Shown one piece after another: positions 60,351 through 64,000 of a stretch of 64,000 bases of DNA. Origin of the DNA: Mercurialis annua (Eukaryota > Streptophyta > Magnoliopsida > Malpighiales > Euphorbiaceae); contig NC_065576.1 in NCBI RefSeq assembly GCF_937616625.2, positions 21,912,001 to 21,976,000 of the forward strand, in the 5' to 3' direction. Below the pieces are notes generated by a model. The model was not told the DNA's origin, did not search any database, and saw nothing but the letters and a program-made list of their open reading frames with translations. The translations under genes and the position numbers were made by a program. Within the stretch, counting starts at the first letter, position 1; every line of letters begins with the position of its first letter.

Positions 60351-62821
60351 GACGTTTAACCATTTTAACGATTTAAGCCAAACATTTTAAGCGTTACGAA
60401 ACCAATCAAAATGTTTAAAACGTTACGAAACAAATCCAAACATTTCACATTTTTAGTGATTTAAGCCTAATGTTTAAAAACAATACAAAACAAATCCAAA
60501 TGTTTTACCTTTTAGCGATTTAAACCAAACTTTTAAAACGTTACGAAAACAGTCCAAATGTTTAAAATGTTACGAAAAAAATCCTAATGTTTAATAATTT
60601 TAGCAATTTAAGACAAACATTTAAAATGTTTCGAAACATATCCAAATGTTTCACCTTTTTAGCGATTTAAGCTAAACGTCTACAAACATTACGAAACAAA
60701 TCAAAATGTTTCATCTTTTTAGCAATTTAAGCCAAACGTTTAAAACGTTACGAAACAAATCAAAACGTTTCATCTATTTAGCGATTTAAGCCAAACGTTT
60801 ACAAAGGTTGCGAAACAAATCCTAACGTTTTACCTTTTTAGCTATTTAAGCGAAACGTTTAAAATGTTACGAAACAAATCCAAACGTTTAAATCGTTACG
60901 AAACAAATCTAAATGTTTAAACGATTACAAAACAAATCCAAACATTTCACCTTTTTAACGATTTAAGCCTAACGTTTATAAACATTACGAAACAAATCCA
61001 ACTGCTTCAACTTTTAGCAATTTAAGCCAAACGCTTAAAATGTTTCGAAACCAATCCAAACGTTTAAAACGTATGAAACAAATCCAAACGTTTCACCTTT
61101 TTAGCGATTTAAGAAAAACGTTTAAAACGTTTCGAAATCAATCCAATCGTTTAAAACATTACGAAACAAATCCTAGCGTTTAACCATTTTAGCGATATAA
61201 GGCAAATGTTTCAAACATTTTGAAATAAATCCAAACGTTTCACCTTTTAAGCGATTTAAGCAAAACGTTAAAAACGTTTCGAAATCAATCCAAACGTTTA
61301 AAAAATTTCGAAACAAATCCAAACGTTTCACCTTTTTAGCGATTTAAGCCAAACGTTTACAAATGTTACGAAACAAATAAAAACGTTTCACCTTTTTAGC
61401 GATTTAAGCCAAACATTTAAAAGGTTACGAAACAAATCTAAACGTTTCATCATTTTAGCGTTTTAAGTCAAACGTTTCCAAACATTACGAAACAAATCCA
61501 AATGTTTCACCTTTTTAACAATTTAAGTCAAACATTCTAAACGTTCTGAAACCAATCCAAATGTTTAAAACGTTACGAAACAAATCCAAACATTTCACAT
61601 TATTAGCTATTTTAGCCTAACTTTTAAAAACATTACGAAACAAATCCAAACGTTTTTGCTTTTAGCGATCTAAGCCAAACGTTTAAACGTAACGAAACCA
61701 GTCCAAACGTTTAAAATGTTACGAAACAAATCCAAACGTTTAACTATTTTTGCGATTTAAGACAAACGTTTAAGACGTTTCCAAACAAATCCAAACGTTT
61801 CACCTTTTTAGCGATTTATGCCAAATGTTACGAAACAAATAAAAATATTTCACCTTTTTAGCGATATAAGTCAAACGTTTAAAACGTTACAAAACAAATC
61901 CAAACCTTTCCAATTTTTAGCGATATAAGCCAAACCTTTGCAAACATTACGAAACAAATGGAAACGTTTCCCCTTTTTAGCAATTTAAGCCAAACGTTTA
62001 CAAACATTACGAAACAAATCCAAACATTTCACTTTTATAGTGATTTAAGTCAAACGTTTAAAACCTTATGAAACCAATCCCAACGTTTAAAACGTTACGA
62101 GACAAATCCAAATGTTTCACCTTTTTAGCGATTTAAGCCAAACGTTTACAAACGTTACAAAACAAATCCAAACGTTTAACCTTTTTAGCGATTTAAGCCA
62201 AACGTTTAAAACATTACGAAACCGACCCAAAAACGTTAAAAATGTTACGAAACAAATTCAAACGTTTCACCTTTTTAGCGATTTAAGCCAAATGTTTACA
62301 AATGTTACGAATAAATCCAAACGTTTAACCTTTTTAGAAATTTAAACCAAATGTTTACAAACGTTTTACCTTTTTTGCGATTTAAGCCAAACGTTTAATA
62401 TGTTACAAACCAATCCATACGTTTAATATATTACAAAACAAATCCTAACATTTCACGTTTCTCACGATTCAATTTAAACATTTAAAATATTACGAAACCA
62501 ATCGATACGTTTACAAACGTTATGAAACAAATCCAAACGTTTCATATTTTTAGAAAGTTAAGGCAAATATTTACAAATGTTACGAAAAAAATCCAAACGT
62601 TTCCCCTTTTTAGCGATTTAAGCAAAACGTTTCGAAATTAATCCAAACATTTAAAAACGTTACGAATCCAAATGTTTCATCTTTTTAGCGATATACGCCA
62701 AACGTTTACAAACGTTATGAAACATATGCAAATGTTTCCCCATTTTAGCGATTTAAGCCAAACGTTTACGAATATTACGAAACAAATCCAAACGTTTCCC
62801 CATTTTAACGATTTAAACGTT
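60351..62821 (+). repeat. 60-bp AAACGTTT satellite array, right block
   Basis: Continuation of the main array after the solo LTR, same orientation and unit types, about 2.5 kb. It ends in GATTTAAACGTT, where a gypsy integrase remnant begins. Confidence 0.95.
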
Positions 62822-64000
62822 AGGGGTAGTAGGCTCCTCCTTTCCCTACTTTATTTACTTGGTAGCGTCCTTCCCAGTTTGCTCCGAGCTTGGATACCCC
62901 TGTGTTTCCTCTTACTATATCGGCTCTTCGTAGTACTAGGTCTCCGACCTCAAACTTTAAGGGTTTAACCCTTTTGTTATGATATGTCGCCATTCTTTGT
63001 TTGTATGATTCAATGTGCATTAATGCATGTTCTCTTCGCTCCTCTAAGAAGTCAAGGCAAAGTCTGGTGTTCTCTTCATTTTGTTGCTCATCGAAGTATT
63101 GTACTCGGATGGTAGGCATACCTATTTCTACCGGTACCATGGCTTCACATCTATAGGTTAAGCTGTATGGAGTTCTTCCTGTGCTGGCTTTTGGCGTAGT
63201 TCTGTATGACCATAGAGCACTGTGTAGCTCGTCGGCCCATCAACCTTTTGCCTCGTCTAGGCGCTTTTTCAATCCGTTAACAATGGTTCTGTTGGTTACC
63301 TCGGTAATCCCGTTGGTTTGGGGGTGGGTGACCGAGGTGAACCTTAGATCGATTCCCTTCTCAGTGCAGAAGTCTCTGAAATTTTTGTTGTCGAATTGTT
63401 TACCGTTGTCGGTTATGATGATTCTTGGAATTCTGAAACGACAAATGATTTCTCTTCGGAAAAAACTTCACACTCGTGCTTTTGTTATAGTGGAGACAGC
63501 TTCGGCTTCTACCCATTTGGAGAAATGATCGACAGCTACTATCAAGAATCGCATTTGCCCACTTGCTGTCGGGAAAGGGCCAACGATGTCTATACCTCAT
63601 ATGCTGAATGGCCAAGGACTTATTATCGGACTTTGCTCGGTTGTGGGTTGATGATGCACATTTTGGTGATATTGACATTTCTCGCATTTTTGTTCCAAGC
63701 TTGCTGTGTCTTGTGCCAGTGTCGGCCAGTAGTAACCTTATAATACCGCTTTTCGACAGAGTGCTAGATGGGAGATGTGGCTTTCACACATCCTTTCGTG
63801 TATTTCGGCTAAGACTTATTTTCCTTCTTCAACCGTGAGACATCTAGACCATGGATGTGAGAATGACTTTCTGTATAGGGTGCCATCTCGGTATGAGAAG
63901 TATGGTGCTCGGCGCTTTACCTTCCTTGCCTCTTTTTTATCCTCGGGTAGGCTTCCATTCTCCATGTATGATATGATGTGCTCCATCCATTGATCTAATG
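62822..64000 (-). pseudogene. Tat-like Ty3/gypsy integrase remnant, runs off the window
   Basis: The minus strand reads right to left. 64000-63730: the RNase H-integrase linker (MENGSLPEDKKEARKVKRRA). Then the integrase HHCC finger (YYWPTLAQDT, CEKCQYHQN) near 63640-63720. The catalytic core follows with GIDIVGPFPTASGQ, IITDNGKQFD and TNGITEVTNRT. The C-terminus EIGMPTIRVQYFDEQQNEEN through FEVGDLVLRRAD is open at 63140-62820. In-frame stops include TGA near 63600 (after PWPFSI, where Trp is usual), near 63465 and near 63240, plus further stops upstream near 63730 and 63800. The C-terminal part breaks off at the satellite. Family assignment rests on the Tat-type C-terminal wording. Confidence 0.85.

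Noticed and set aside
47531..62345. Several 60-100 codon frames with a 20-residue repeat (QTFHLFSDLSQTF type)
   Set aside because: They are translations of a 60-bp satellite whose length is a multiple of three. They begin and end with array mutations, not with gene signals.

Overview
The window is repeat-dense plant nuclear DNA, almost certainly from a eudicot. The evidence is nested Ty3/gypsy chromovirus and Ty1/copia elements, a plant L1-type LINE, Mutator-type MITEs, solo LTRs with 5-bp target duplications, and a long AT-rich satellite. I found no intact single-copy host gene, no tRNA or rRNA, no CRISPR array and no bacterial-type operon. The species cannot be named from this sequence.

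Layout. 1-1519: fragment of a minus-strand gypsy element (D), fused to 620 bp of a 60-bp satellite. 2141-11714: one minus-strand gypsy LTR (A), split by a 7-kb copia element (3188-10205) that has a 3' LTR but no 5' LTR, and flanked by a 98-bp duplication. 11715-13846: non-coding, pyrimidine-rich sequence downstream of the LTR A polypurine tract. 13847-14747: a MITE carrying an array of hairpins. 14753-23906: gypsy chromovirus B (minus), with a truncated left LTR, a damaged pol, a deleted gag core, a PBS and a full right LTR. 23907-24270: tail, PBS and leader of a plus-strand relative (C), head to head with B. 24469-24890: a 56-bp minisatellite. 25170-27177: a decayed coiled-coil, gypsy-associated gene (minus). 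27565-33452: a full-length but mutated L1 LINE with a 16-bp target duplication. 34-36.4 kb: a field of ATGATAA-type simple sequence holding two sibling MITEs. 37-41.4 kb: a plus-strand LTR interrupted by a 1.7-kb Mutator-like element. 42305-44854: a solo LTR. 47243-62821: the main satellite array, interrupted by a 3.3-kb solo LTR (57063-60345). 62822-64000: integrase remnant of a Tat-like gypsy element running off the right edge.

How the parts relate. Nothing here forms a working pathway. Every mobile-element coding region seen carries stops or frameshifts. Target-site duplications (AAACA, ATTAC, AAAGTTAAA, TAATAATTT, a 16-bp LINE duplication) establish several insertions and their nesting order. 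The most unusual structures are the AAACGTTT satellite with its CpG-decay pattern, the 98-bp duplication around the copia element, the hairpin-array MITE, and the Mutator-like element with a GC-rich cargo. I did not find a convincing new functional system. The novelty is structural.
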